Origin: Opitutia bacterium
GTDB taxonomy: Bacteria; Verrucomicrobiota; Verrucomicrobiia; Opitutales; Opitutaceae
Assembly (NCBI GenBank): GCA_947472765.1
Contig: CANJCM010000036.1
Location: 1-44,225, forward strand
Direction of reading: 5' to 3'
Length of the DNA: 44,225 bases
Shown one piece after another: positions 16,113 to 24,235 of this stretch. The notes under the pieces are model-generated. The model was not told the origin of the DNA. It ran no database searches and worked only from the letters and a program-made list of their open reading frames with translations. Each line of letters opens with the position of its first letter. The stretch's first letter is position 1. Position numbers and translations under genes: made by a program.

Positions 16113-17195
16113 ATGCTCGAAATTCCGCGCCGCATCTCCCTCTCCTCCCAAATCGCCGCTGCCATCCGGAAGGGCATCGAGGATGGGGTCTGGGATGGGT
16201 CGCTCCCCGGTGAGCGCCGGCTCTGCGAGCTGTTCCAGGCGAGCCGCCCCACCATCCACGCCGCGCTGCGCGCGCTGGCGAAGGAAGGCCTCTTTGACAT
16301 TCGGCCGGGTCGCCGCAACCAGCTCCGGGCCCAGACTTCGCGCAAGCCCGGAAAGGCTCCGGGGCGCAGCGTCGGCATCATCGTCCACGAGCCGTTCTCC
16401 CATCTCGGCTCCATCCTGGCGCAAGGTCTGAACGAGATGCGGGTGCATCTCGCGGAGCAGGGCTTCACGACCGAAGTTTACGTCTGCCCGATTCACACCC
16501 CGCGCGCGCAGACTCGTGGACTCGAGGCGTTCATCCGGCAGTCGCGGATCTCTTGTTGCGTGCTGGTTTCCACAAGCCGCGCCGTCCAGCGCTGGTTCAG
16601 CGAGCATTCGATTCCTGCGCTCGTCCTCGGCTCCTGTCATCCGTCGGTGAAGCTGCCTTCTCTCGATGTCGACTACCGTGCCGTCTGCCGTCACGCCGCC
16701 GGCATTTTCCTGCACAAGGGGCATCGGCACCTCGCCCTTGTGGTCCCGGACTTCGGCACCGCCGGCGATCTCGCGAGCGAGGAAAGTTTCAAGCAGGCCG
16801 TCGATCAGCACAACGACGGCGCCCGCGCGTCGATCGTGCGCCACAACGGCACCGCCCGCAGCATCGCCGCGAAGCTCGACGCGCTCTTCAAGTCGCCGCA
16901 GCCGCCCACCGCGCTGCTCGTCGCCCGCACGCCCTATGTCTTCGCCGTGCTCATGCACCTCGTGAGCCGCGGCCTCGGCGTGCCCGATCCGGTTTCACTG
17001 ATTGCGCGCGACGCCGAGCTGATGTTCGAACAAGTCGATCCTCCGCTCGCCCACTACTCGTTCAAGAGCGACGCCTACGTCCGCCGGCTCTGCCGCCTCA
17101 TGCTGCAGATGCTGAACGAGCGGCTGTCACCCAAGCCGATCCTGATCGTGCCGAAGTTTGTCGCCGGGAGGACGGTGCACGCGCGCGGCGGGTGA
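16113..17195 (+). CDS. GntR-HTH / LacI-type sensor transcriptional regulator
   Basis: About 360 residues. Residues 1-75 form a GntR winged helix (PRRISLSSQIAAAIRKGI, then LPGERRLCELFQASRPTIHAALRAL with residues in typical positions). The remainder is a periplasmic-binding-like sensor of the LacI/GalR type: RSVGIIV start, LDVDYRAVCRHAAG, HKGHRHLALVVPD. This domain order is that of AraR-type sugar regulators. ATG 16113 is preferred; a GTG at 16095 would add MSSSQA and overlap the candidate operator, though it has an AAGG 4 bp upstream. Probably senses a sugar or derivative and controls the divergent SDR gene and itself. Confidence 0.85.
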   Translation: MLEIPRRISLSSQIAAAIRKGIEDGVWDGSLPGERRLCELFQASRPTIHAALRALAKEGLFDIRPGRRNQLRAQTSRKPGKAPGRSVGIIVHEPFSHLGSILAQGLNEMRVHLAEQGFTTEVYVCPIHTPRAQTRGLEAFIRQSRISCCVLVSTSRAVQRWFSEHSIPALVLGSCHPSVKLPSLDVDYRAVCRHAAGIFLHKGHRHLALVVPDFGTAGDLASEESFKQAVDQHNDGARASIVRHNGTARSIAAKLDALFKSPQPPTALLVARTPYVFAVLMHLVSRGLGVPDPVSLIARDAELMFEQVDPPLAHYSFKSDAYVRRLCRLMLQMLNERLSPKPILIVPKFVAGRTVHARGG

Positions 17196-17330
17196 CGGAG
17201 CTGAGTTTGGAGTTTGGGGTTTCGAGTGGTTCTGCGTTCTGGGTTTTGGGTTCTGGGTTCGCGGACCAAGTAAGAAGGAAGAAGGAAAAACGAAGAAACC
17301 GGACCAACGAGCTGCGAGGAGTGAGGGGCG

Positions 17331-17531
17331 AACGCTCAACGCCCAACGTTCAACGCTGAAAGCTCAAGTTTCGGACCACCACCGGCGGCCGCCAGAGGAG
17401 AAAGGAATCAGGAGTCGAAGTGCAGCCCTTCCGGCCAAATTACCGACCGCCTTCGGCTCGGTTTCTTAATTCTTACTTCTTACTTTCCCCCGCAGGTGGG
17501 CCCTGCCCACAGCGCGAGGACAACGTCCTCG
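17331..17531 (+). repeat. Long dispersed repeat, copy 1 (inverted partner at 38751-38940)
   Basis: About 200 bp that match, with small gaps, the reverse complement of 38751-38940. Shared blocks include GTGCAGCCCTTCCGGCCAAA, TTCTTAATTCTT, TTTCCCCCGC and GAGGACAACGTCC. Open frames through the two copies diverge by frameshift, so it does not look protein-coding. Confidence 0.85.
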
Positions 17532-17580
17532 CGGTGCCACCCGGGCGCGCACGGGGCTCCCAGATAGTCGATCGACTTGT

Positions 17581-17638
17581 CGGGCGCGGTCGAGCCGCGC
17601 CCCTACGAAAGTCGTACGGCGAGCCGCGTGCGCGCCTC
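17581..17638. repeat. Family-C palindromic repeat
   Basis: GGGCGCGGTCGAGCCGCGCC followed by CCTACGA, then a diverged inverted arm around GTACGGCGAGCCGCGTGCGC. The same block, in the same orientation and followed by TGGTGGATT-like sequence, recurs at 39154-39230. Confidence 0.75.
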
Positions 17639-17728
17639 CGGTGGATTGCGGATTTTTTTGCGCCTTCTGCGCCTTTTTGCGGCCATCCCCTGCTTGGACC
17701 TGTTTTGCGCTGTCTTGCGGCCCACCCC

Positions 17729-18931
17729 TCAGCGCGAACCCGCCAGCAATTCGTTCGTCAGCTTCCAGCAGTAGAGCTGCATGCGCGGCAGGTGAAAGGG
17801 CCCCTTCCAGACGTTGCCCTTCAACTGCGTCGAGATCCGCCCATCGCGGTGCGCATAACCAAACCACTCTCCATGCTGCGGATCCGGGAAAACCTTGTAC
17901 GCCCAATCATGCACCAGCTTGTGCCACGCCGCATACTTCGCGTCGCCGGTCATCTGCCAGGCGAGCAACGTCGCGATGATCGCCTCGTTGTGCGGCCACC
18001 AGAATTTCATCTCGGCCCAGTACTCCTGCACCGGCTTGCCCTTCAAATCCGTGAAATAAAGCAGGCCGCCGAACTCCCGGTCCCAGCCGCGCGCCCACAT
18101 GCAGTCGAGGATCTCGAGGCCAAGTTTCTTCAACGCCGCGTCGCCGCGATGCTTCGCCTCGTGCAGCACGAACCACGCGCACTCGATGGCATGACCCGGG
18201 TTCAGCGTCCGGCCATCGAAGTGATCGATGACGCTGCCATCCGGTGCCGCCGCCTCGAGCAAGGCCCCAAGCTCGGGATGAAAAAACTTCCCGCGAATCT
18301 CCGCCAGCGATCGGTCAATCCACTCGCTGCACGTACGGCCCGCCACCTGAACATCTCCCAAGGCCGCCCGTACCTCCTGCGCCGTCGCGATGGCGATCAT
18401 GTGCGGCGCAACGCCAATCATGGGCCGCGTTTCCGGATCGGTCTTCGGCGGCATGACTCCCGGTTCGAAACTGTGCCGCAGGTACGTCGCGAAATACTTC
18501 ACCGCCTCCTCCGCCGCCCGCGCCTCGCCCGTGGCCTTCGCATAGGCCGCACTGCCGATCGCCGCGAAGCACTCGCTATACACGTAGCGGCGCATCCGGA
18601 GCGGCCGCCCCTCGCGCGTGACCGTGAAGTACAATTTTCCTTCCGGCCCGGCGCCGTGTTTCCGGATGAAATCGAGGCAGTGCCGCGAGGCCTCGAGCCA
18701 CTCCGGCCGCTGTTCCACCGTGTTGTAGAGCGTGGCAAAGGTCCACGTCGCCCGGCCCTGCAGCCACATCGCCTTGTCGGTATCGATGACCGAGCCGTCG
18801 CGATCAAGCCCGGTGAGCAGTCCGCCGCACTCGTGATCGATGCCGTGCTTCAGCCAGAAGGGAATGGTGTCGTGCAGCAGGCCATCTCGATAGGTCGACT
18901 GAAGTGCGGTAAGCGTGGAGGTAGTCATCAT
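17729..18931 (-). CDS. AGE family epimerase (N-acylglucosamine 2-epimerase-like)
   Basis: 400 residues from ATG 18931 (MMTTS), the standard (alpha/alpha)6-barrel length. Diagnostic segments: Arg60 (WLQGRATW), His247 (NPGHAIE), His314 (FWWPHNEA) and His380 (GPFHLPR); the two histidines in NPGH and FHLPR match the catalytic pair of the family. Such enzymes interconvert N-acetylmannosamine and N-acetylglucosamine, the step after sialate cleavage; cellobiose 2-epimerases share the fold, but the NPGH/WWPHNE/KGNVWKGPFHLPR pattern favours the AGE branch. The frame is open far upstream of this ATG, but that part overlaps the divergent kelch gene and has no homology features. Cytosolic. Divergent from the mutarotase gene, with which it forms a functional pair. 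Confidence 0.9.
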   Translation of the reverse strand: MMTTSTLTALQSTYRDGLLHDTIPFWLKHGIDHECGGLLTGLDRDGSVIDTDKAMWLQGRATWTFATLYNTVEQRPEWLEASRHCLDFIRKHGAGPEGKLYFTVTREGRPLRMRRYVYSECFAAIGSAAYAKATGEARAAEEAVKYFATYLRHSFEPGVMPPKTDPETRPMIGVAPHMIAIATAQEVRAALGDVQVAGRTCSEWIDRSLAEIRGKFFHPELGALLEAAAPDGSVIDHFDGRTLNPGHAIECAWFVLHEAKHRGDAALKKLGLEILDCMWARGWDREFGGLLYFTDLKGKPVQEYWAEMKFWWPHNEAIIATLLAWQMTGDAKYAAWHKLVHDWAYKVFPDPQHGEWFGYAHRDGRISTQLKGNVWKGPFHLPRMQLYCWKLTNELLAGSR

Positions 18932-19081
18932 GTTGGCCGGCGGCGGCGCGATCGCCCGGCCCGCGGACGCTTCCCTCAAACCGTCGCACTCCGGTTTCAT
19001 CAACCCCAATCCCGGTGGTAAGGTCACCTCGCCAGCCAAATGCGTTTGTTCGTTTTGGCCGCGCTCCGTCAGCCTCGCCCG

Positions 19082-20602
19082 ATGGAAACGTCCCGCCCGT
19101 ACCAACTGGCCTCGCTCCCTCCCCAGAGTCTCGGCGTTGCCGCCGGCCTCGGTAGTCCGCTGCAGGCGTCGTATCAGCCGGCCACCGGCCGGTGGCGCGT
19201 GCAGTGGCATGGCGCCGATGGCCGTCCGGTCGCCACTGAGGCGGCGGTCGGCAGCACCACCTGGTCCGAGTCCGCGAGCGGCGCCGCGCCCGCGTCCGCC
19301 ACTCCCGCGGCCACCGACGCCAATTCCCCGACCGGCTTGCTGCTGACCGTCCCCAACGCCCCGGCCGGCCGGGCCGGGCTTCGGTCGGGCCGTCGCGTCA
19401 TCGGCGTGCCCCCGCGTTTTCCCAACGCGAGCGTGGTGCTCTGCCGGGAGGAAGCCGGCGCGTGGCGGGATGTCGCCTTCGCCGGTGAGACGCCCGAAAT
19501 TCCCGTCGGCTCCGTCGCCCTCGCCGTTTCGCCGACCCACTGGCTCGCGGCGTATGTTACTTACGACGCCCAGGCCCGCACCGTCTGCCGGGTCGTCGAA
19601 CTCGCCGTCGCCAGCATTCTCCCCGCAGCCACGAGCTGGCGGCAGCTCCCCGCCTACCCGCAGCCGCCCGGCATGGCTGCGCCGCAGGTCGGCCACCACA
19701 ACGGCGCGCTGATCGCGTGCGGCGGCGCCAACTTCCCGGACCTCAAGCCCTGGGAAGGCGGCAAGAAGCGCTACTACGACGAAATCCACGTCCTCCTCCC
19801 CGGCGCGAAACAGTGGACCACGGTGGGCAAGCTCCCGCTTCCGCGCGGCTACGGCGCGACCGTCAGCCTGCCGGACGGCATCCTGATCTGCGGCGGCGAA
19901 AACGCCGACCAGGTTTTCGGCGACACCCTCCTGCTCCGCTGGAACGGCACCCAGGTCGAAATCTCCTCCGGTCCCGCGCTGCCGGCGCCGGTGACCTGCG
20001 CCGTCGCCTCGGTGTTAAACGGAGCCGTGTATCTGGCCGGCGGCTACTGCGCCGGCGCGCCGCGGCTCACCCAGAATTTCTTCTGGCAGCTCGACCTCGC
20101 GACGCGGCAGTGGAAGTCGCTCGCGCCGTGGTCCGGTGCGAGCCGCGCGCTCGCCGTTTCCGCCGCGGTCGGCGGGGCGTTCTATCTTTTCAGCGGCATC
20201 GAAATCGGACCGTTCGACGGCAAGGAGGGCCCCGGCATTTACCTCAAGGACGCCCATCGCTACACGCCCGGCCGCGGCTGGGAGCGGCTGCCCGATGTCC
20301 CGTGGTCCGTCATCGCGGCCCCTTCGTCCGCCCCCGTGACCGAAAATCCCGCGCGCGTCTTCGTCCTCGGCGGCGTCGACGGCCGCCAGGTCGGCAAGAT
20401 TCCGCGCGATTCGTCGCTCCCCGGCGACATCCTCTACTTCGACGTCACCGCGAACGAGTGGCGCCACTGGCACGAGCGCTGGCCGACGCCGGTCGTCTGC
20501 ATCCCCGCCGTCCAGCTCGGCCGCGAGTGGATTCTGGCCACCGGTGAACTCATGGCCGGCGTCCGTACCACCGAGGTCTGGGCCTGGCAGGCCCCCGGTT
20601 GA
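19082..20602 (+). CDS. NanM-type kelch mutarotase with N-terminal extension
   Basis: About 506 residues. From residue 185 on it is a kelch beta-propeller: GGANFPD (214-220), KPWEGGKKRYYDEI, repeated GG-containing blades (CGGENADQ, LAGGYC, LGGVDGR). This is the pattern of the N-acetylneuraminate epimerase/cyclically permuted mutarotase family, which equilibrates sialic-acid anomers. Residues 1-180 are an extra N-terminal region rich in Ala, Pro and Gly that I do not recognise; family members normally have about 350-370 residues. ATG 19082 (METSRPY) is chosen; ATG 19040 would add 14 residues without a convincing signal peptide. Followed after 8 bp by the RraA-like gene. Confidence 0.85.
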   Translation: METSRPYQLASLPPQSLGVAAGLGSPLQASYQPATGRWRVQWHGADGRPVATEAAVGSTTWSESASGAAPASATPAATDANSPTGLLLTVPNAPAGRAGLRSGRRVIGVPPRFPNASVVLCREEAGAWRDVAFAGETPEIPVGSVALAVSPTHWLAAYVTYDAQARTVCRVVELAVASILPAATSWRQLPAYPQPPGMAAPQVGHHNGALIACGGANFPDLKPWEGGKKRYYDEIHVLLPGAKQWTTVGKLPLPRGYGATVSLPDGILICGGENADQVFGDTLLLRWNGTQVEISSGPALPAPVTCAVASVLNGAVYLAGGYCAGAPRLTQNFFWQLDLATRQWKSLAPWSGASRALAVSAAVGGAFYLFSGIEIGPFDGKEGPGIYLKDAHRYTPGRGWERLPDVPWSVIAAPSSAPVTENPARVFVLGGVDGRQVGKIPRDSSLPGDILYFDVTANEWRHWHERWPTPVVCIPAVQLGREWILATGELMAGVRTTEVWAWQAPG

Positions 20603-20610
20603 TTACTGTC

Positions 20611-21309
20611 ATGTCTCTCCGGGCCCTCATCCAACAACTCGCCGACTTCGACACGGCGCTGCTCGCGAACACCATCGGTTACGTCGATCCGACGCCGGTC
20701 CACGAGTGGTACATGGGCGGCTCGATCGGGTCGCTGACGCCGACCGTCGGCCCGACCGTCGGCGTGGCGATGACGCTCGAAATCGACACGAGCACGCCCG
20801 GCAACCGGCCGGAGCCGGAGAACTATTACGCGTTGCTGCGGGAAATTCAGCAGAGTCCGGATCCCGTGGTCGTCGTGATGAAGGCCGTCGGCAGCCGTCC
20901 TGACCACGAGTGCGTCATGGGCGATGGCATGGCGAAGATGATGCACAGCGTGGGCTGCGTCGGCGTGGTGACGGACGGCGGCGTCCGTGACATCGAAGGC
21001 ATTCTCACGCTTCCATTTGGCGTCTATGCCCGCGGCCGCACGGTGCACCACACCGCGATTCGGTATGTGCGGTACAACCGTCCCGTGGAGGTCGGAGGCA
21101 TCACGGTGAGCCCCGGCGATTTGATCCACGCGAACATTGGCGGCGTGATTAAAATTCCGCCCACCTGTCGCGAACGACTGCCCGTGCTGGCGACCGAGAT
21201 GCGCGCGTTCGAGCACGCCGCGCATTGTATTTTCCGTCAGACCGATCTCTCGATCGACGAAAAGCGCCGCGCCGTGGACGCCCTGGTTGCGAAGCTGTCG
21301 AAGGGCTGA
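20611..21309 (+). CDS. RraA family protein (aldolase/decarboxylase-like)
   Basis: About 232 residues from ATG 20611, 8 bp after the mutarotase stop, hence the same operon. The core motif GDGMAKMMHSVGCVGVV, then TDGGVRD, is the conserved metal/substrate site of the RraA/HMG-aldolase fold (GxxxA...G..G.V.DG..RD). Family members include 4-hydroxy-4-methyl-2-oxoglutarate aldolase and oxaloacetate decarboxylase; others regulate RNase E. In a catabolic operon, a retro-aldol or decarboxylation step on a 2-keto acid is the likelier role. The N-terminus is longer than in RraA itself, as in many sugar-cluster members. Substrate not assignable. Confidence 0.85.
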   Translation: MSLRALIQQLADFDTALLANTIGYVDPTPVHEWYMGGSIGSLTPTVGPTVGVAMTLEIDTSTPGNRPEPENYYALLREIQQSPDPVVVVMKAVGSRPDHECVMGDGMAKMMHSVGCVGVVTDGGVRDIEGILTLPFGVYARGRTVHHTAIRYVRYNRPVEVGGITVSPGDLIHANIGGVIKIPPTCRERLPVLATEMRAFEHAAHCIFRQTDLSIDEKRRAVDALVAKLSKG

Positions 21310-21560
21310 GCCTGTTCGGGCGCGGAGGGCGCGGAGGCCGCAAGCCGGAGGTCGGAGGCCAGAGGTCGGCGGCCGGACAAATCGAATCGATTCTCGCTCC
21401 GCTCGACACGCCAAGCGGGGATCAGATCGAAGCGCATTCCCAAGGTCTCCTCTCGAGCCGGAACGATCCAGTCGGACGAAGTCGGCGGGTGTGGGCACCC
21501 GCCCTCCATGGCAGGCGGATCGTTCAGACTTCCGTTCGCTCTCCTCTCAAAGCGCAATCC

Positions 21561-21586
21561 ATGGAGGGACGGTGCCCCCACCGTCC
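21561..21586. repeat. Family-A repeat arm with hairpin
   Basis: TGGAGGGACGGTGCCCCCA-type sequence; GGACGGTG and CACCGTCC pair across a CCCC loop. An opposite-facing family-A arm lies about 50 bp upstream at 21483-21511, so the two may form one larger inverted element. Confidence 0.8.
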
Positions 21587-21677
21587 AGGGATTGGAGTAG
21601 GGCCCTGGACTCCCTCCGTTTGGCCGTGAGCTTGCCGAACCGGCTCGTCGCCGGTCCACGGCTTTCATCCGCGAAGC

Positions 21678-21703
21678 GGCCCGGCGGCGAGCGCCGGCCC
21701 GAC
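21678..21703. repeat. Family-B repeat, single arm
   Basis: GGCCCGGCGGCGAGCGCCGG followed by CCC matches the right arm of the family-B palindromes at 11961 and 24435; a matching left arm is not clear. Confidence 0.65.
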
Positions 21704-21832
21704 ATTCCATCGGATCGCTTCAGCATGAGAGCGGCCCAATCAGCCATTTCGGCCTGGGATTCACCCCGGGGAGCCGCCCCCCGGCACCGCCCTGATCACC
21801 CCATAGGCAGCGGGGCCCGGCTCGGATATCTT

Positions 21833-21857
21833 AACGTTCCGGAAGGTTCCGGACGTT
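21833..21857. promoter_or_regulatory. Palindrome upstream of the DUF2959 lipoprotein gene
   Basis: AACGTTCCGGAA (21833-21844) faces TTCCGGACGTT (21847-21857) with a single extra T in the left arm. It ends 20 bp before the ATG. It may be an operator or a 5'-UTR hairpin; no regulator is assigned. Confidence 0.35.
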
Positions 21858-21877
21858 AGTTCACAAAAACATTCAGC

Positions 21878-22513
21878 ATGAAATCCATCCGTCTGCTCCT
21901 TATCGCCACCGCCCTAGGGCTCTCCATCAGTTGCGCCACCACTTCTCACCGGAAGGCCGGCAACACCTCCACGTCGCTCAAGGAGGCCGCCCTCGGCGTC
22001 GATCGGAGCAATGCGCAGATCGATGTCGTGCTGGCGACGCTCGCCGATCTCGTGAACAGCCCTCACGCCGACCTGAAGCCGCAGTTCAACCTCTTCAGCG
22101 CCGCCGTGTCCAAGCTCGAAGCGGAAGCGAAGGCCGTGAACGAACAGACTGCGGCCATGCAGGAACAGGGCGCGGCGTATTTCCAGCAATGGGACACTGA
22201 ACTGGCGACTATCCAGAACGAGAATATCCGCACCCGGAGCCTCGATCGGAAAAACACCGTGTCAGCCCGCTTCGACAAAGTCCGCGCCAGCTACGTCCAG
22301 GCCAAGGCGGACTTCGCCCCGTTTATGTCGGACCTCCGCGATATCCGCACGGTCCTGACCGCCGACCTGACCGCCGGCGGCCTCGCCTCAGTCAAGAGCG
22401 TCTCCGACAAGGCCAGCCGGAATGTCTATCCCCTGCGCGCCTCGTTGAGCGGCCTCGCGGTGGATTTCAAGACCCTCGGCGTTTCGCTCTCCGCCTCGAC
22501 GCCCACGATCTAA
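21878..22513 (+). CDS. DUF2959 family lipoprotein
   Basis: 211 residues. The N-terminus MKSIRLLLIATALGLSISC has a basic start, a hydrophobic core and a lipobox-like end at Cys19 (LSISC), so it should be a lipid-anchored envelope protein. The mature part is mostly helical, with charged coiled-coil-like stretches, YFQQWDTELATI, NIRTRSLDRK and a DLTAGGLASV segment, as in the DUF2959 family of unknown function. It is flanked by repeat-rich DNA on both sides and has its own terminator, so it is probably monocistronic and not part of the sugar locus. Confidence 0.8.
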   Translation: MKSIRLLLIATALGLSISCATTSHRKAGNTSTSLKEAALGVDRSNAQIDVVLATLADLVNSPHADLKPQFNLFSAAVSKLEAEAKAVNEQTAAMQEQGAAYFQQWDTELATIQNENIRTRSLDRKNTVSARFDKVRASYVQAKADFAPFMSDLRDIRTVLTADLTAGGLASVKSVSDKASRNVYPLRASLSGLAVDFKTLGVSLSASTPTI

Positions 22514-22528
22514 TTCGTCAGTTTCCGC

Positions 22529-22571
22529 GAGCCGCCGGTCGAAGCCCAGCTTCGCCGGCGGCTTCTTTTTT
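22529..22571 (+). terminator. Rho-independent terminator of the DUF2959 gene
   Basis: GAGCCGCCGG-T-CGAAGC pairs with GCTTCG-CCGGCGGCTTC with a one-base bulge, followed by TTCTTTTTT (22563-22571). Confidence 0.85.
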
Positions 22572-22606
22572 GGCCGGCCTCCGCCCGCCGCCAACTCCCC
22601 TTCCCA

Positions 22607-22772
22607 ATCGGAGGGCCGCTGTCCCCACCGGCCAGAGTTTTTTATTCGTTCCCATGGAGGGCCGGTGCCCCCCACCGGCCAGATTTCCAGGATCGATCCC
22701 AAGGATGCGCCCGGAGAACGCGGTAAAGCACGACGCGTGGTTTGGCGGGTGTGGGCACCCGCCCTCCATTTT
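22607..22772. repeat. Family-A repeat cluster (three arms)
   Basis: Two arms in forward sense (about 22607-22632 and 22654-22680) and one in reverse (about 22746-22772) of the TGGAGGGC(C/G)GGTG...CACC(G/C)GCC family. Confidence 0.75.
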
Positions 22773-22858
22773 GCCGGCAAAGACCGCGTTGACCGACGCC
22801 GGCTTCCCGCCTTGAGTCTCTGCCCCTGCCCCGCCTCAACCCCGGCAGATTCTCTCCC

Positions 22859-24235
22859 ATGAAAACCCCGATTGTTTGTTTTGCTCTCTTCGCGGCGGCC
22901 GCGACCAGCGTCCTGCACGCCGGTCCCTGGCAGTCGCTCTTTAACGGCAAGGACCTGTCCGGCTGGAAACAGCTCAACGGCACCGCTCCCTACGCCGTCG
23001 TCGACGGCGCCATTGTCGGCACCGCCGTCGCGTCCTCGAAAGCGAACAGCTTTCTTGCCACCGAAAAGACCTACGGTGACTTCATCCTCGAGATGGAGAT
23101 CAAGCAGGAAGGCCTGAGCAACGGCGGCATCCAGTTCCGCAGCCTCAGCAAACCGGATTGGAACGACGGACGCGTCCACGGCTACCAGTTTGAAATCGAT
23201 CCTTCCGAGCGCGCCTGGACCGGCGGCATTTACGACGAGGCCCGTCGCGGCTGGCTCTATCCGGGCACGCTGAACCCCGGCGCGCAGAAGGCCTACAAGT
23301 ACGGCGAGTGGAACAAGGTTCGCATCGAAGCGATCGGCGAAAATCTCCGCACCTGGGTCAACGGCCAGCCCGTCGCCCACGTCGTCGACAATGTCACGCC
23401 CTCCGGCTTCGTCGCCCTCCAGGTGCATGCGCTCCAGAACCCCGGCCAGGCCGGCTTCAAGACTTCGTGGCGGAACATCCAAATCCAGACGACCGATCTC
23501 AAACCGTCTCCCGCGGTGCCCGCGCTGTATGTTCGCAACATGATCCCGAACAATCTCAGCGCCGCCGAGAAGGCGCAGGGCTGGCAGCTCTTGTTCGATG
23601 GCAAGACCACGAAGGGCTGGCGCGGCGCCGGCAAGAAGACGTTCCCCGACAAGGGCTGGTTCGTCAAAGACGGCGAACTCGGCGTGGTGGACAACGGCGG
23701 CAAGGAAGGCTTCGGCGGCGGCGACATTGTCACCGAGAAGGAGTACTCCACGTTTGAGTACGAAGTGGAATTCCTGATGCCGGAAAAGAACGCGAACAGC
23801 GGCCTGAAGTATTTCGTGAACGAGTCAGCCTCTCCGATCGGCGAGGGTAATTCGGCCATCGGCCTCGAGTTCCAGGTCACCGGCAATCTCGGCGAGCCGG
23901 CCAACGCGGCTGCCAAGGACTACAACACGCTCGGTTCCGTCTATCAGCTCTACGCCCGCGGGGCGTTGCCGGGCGGTCTGGCGATCATTCCGCGACTGAA
24001 GGAATGGCAGCACGCGCGGATCGTGGTTCATCCCGACAACCGCGTGGAGCACTGGCTCAACGGCATCAAGATCGTCGAATACGTCCGCGGCAGCGCAGAT
24101 TTCAAGGAGCGCGTCGCCCACAGCAAATACAAGGACACCCCGGAATTCGGCCTGTGGCCGAAGGGTCGACTCCTGCTCCAGGAGCACGGGCGCGACATCC
24201 GCTTCCGCAGCGTCAAAGTGCGTGAGCTGAAGTAA
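22859..24235 (+). CDS. Exported tandem DUF1080 (3-keto-disaccharide hydrolase-type) protein
   Basis: 458 residues. Signal peptide MKTPIVCFALFAAAATSVLH ending near AGP, then two copies of the DUF1080 domain: residues about 24-212 (WQSLFNGKDLSGW ... NGGIQFRS ... ) and 242-458 (WQLLFDGKTTKGW ... NSGLKYFV). The fold is a concanavalin-like beta-sandwich; members have been linked to hydrolysis of 3-keto-glycosides. Periplasmic or secreted. Double-domain versions are common in PVC bacteria. It has its own terminator. Gfo/Idh/MocA dehydrogenases, which can make 3-keto sugars, occur 17 kb away in the window. Substrate unknown. Confidence 0.88.
   Translation: MKTPIVCFALFAAAATSVLHAGPWQSLFNGKDLSGWKQLNGTAPYAVVDGAIVGTAVASSKANSFLATEKTYGDFILEMEIKQEGLSNGGIQFRSLSKPDWNDGRVHGYQFEIDPSERAWTGGIYDEARRGWLYPGTLNPGAQKAYKYGEWNKVRIEAIGENLRTWVNGQPVAHVVDNVTPSGFVALQVHALQNPGQAGFKTSWRNIQIQTTDLKPSPAVPALYVRNMIPNNLSAAEKAQGWQLLFDGKTTKGWRGAGKKTFPDKGWFVKDGELGVVDNGGKEGFGGGDIVTEKEYSTFEYEVEFLMPEKNANSGLKYFVNESASPIGEGNSAIGLEFQVTGNLGEPANAAAKDYNTLGSVYQLYARGALPGGLAIIPRLKEWQHARIVVHPDNRVEHWLNGIKIVEYVRGSADFKERVAHSKYKDTPEFGLWPKGRLLLQEHGRDIRFRSVKVRELK

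Larger units (their letters stand above)
17196..17728. other. Repeat-rich intergenic region
   Basis: No gene is seen. Contents: a G-rich short-period stretch (about 17203-17260, GAGTTTGGAGTTTGGGG and TCTGGGTTTTGGGTTCTGGG), a purine run AAGTAAGAAGGAAGAAGG (about 17268-17290), the plus-strand copy of a long dispersed repeat (17331-17531), a family-C palindrome (17581-17638), and a TTTGCGCC-type repeat (about 17655-17690). Confidence 0.75.
21310..21877. other. Repeat-rich intergenic region
   Basis: No gene is seen. Contents: a GGAGGTCGGAGGCCAGAGG-type short repeat (about 21330-21385), a family-A hairpin GGCGGGTG...CACCCGCC with CCTCCAT (about 21483-21511), a second family-A hairpin ATGGAGGGACGGTG...CACCGTCC (21561-21586), a family-B arm (21678-21703), and a palindrome just before the lipoprotein gene (21833-21857). 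Confidence 0.7.
22514..22858. other. Intergenic region with terminator and family-A repeats
   Basis: No gene is seen. The lipoprotein terminator (22529-22571) is followed by family-A arms at about 22607-22632, 22654-22680 (TGGAGGGCCGGTGCCCCCC) and 22746-22772 (GGCGGGTGTGGGCACCCGCC). The DUF1080 promoter should lie at the end of this stretch but is not obvious. Confidence 0.7.

Noticed and set aside
17420-17560. Conserved small protein shared by the two long repeat copies (begins MQPFRP)
   Set aside because: The two copies share only the first part and then fall out of frame through small insertions or deletions, which argues against coding.
18932-19789. Extension of the AGE epimerase frame by 286 codons upstream
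   Set aside because: It crosses the divergent mutarotase gene and reads as low-complexity Gly/Arg sequence; the family begins at the ATG at 18931.
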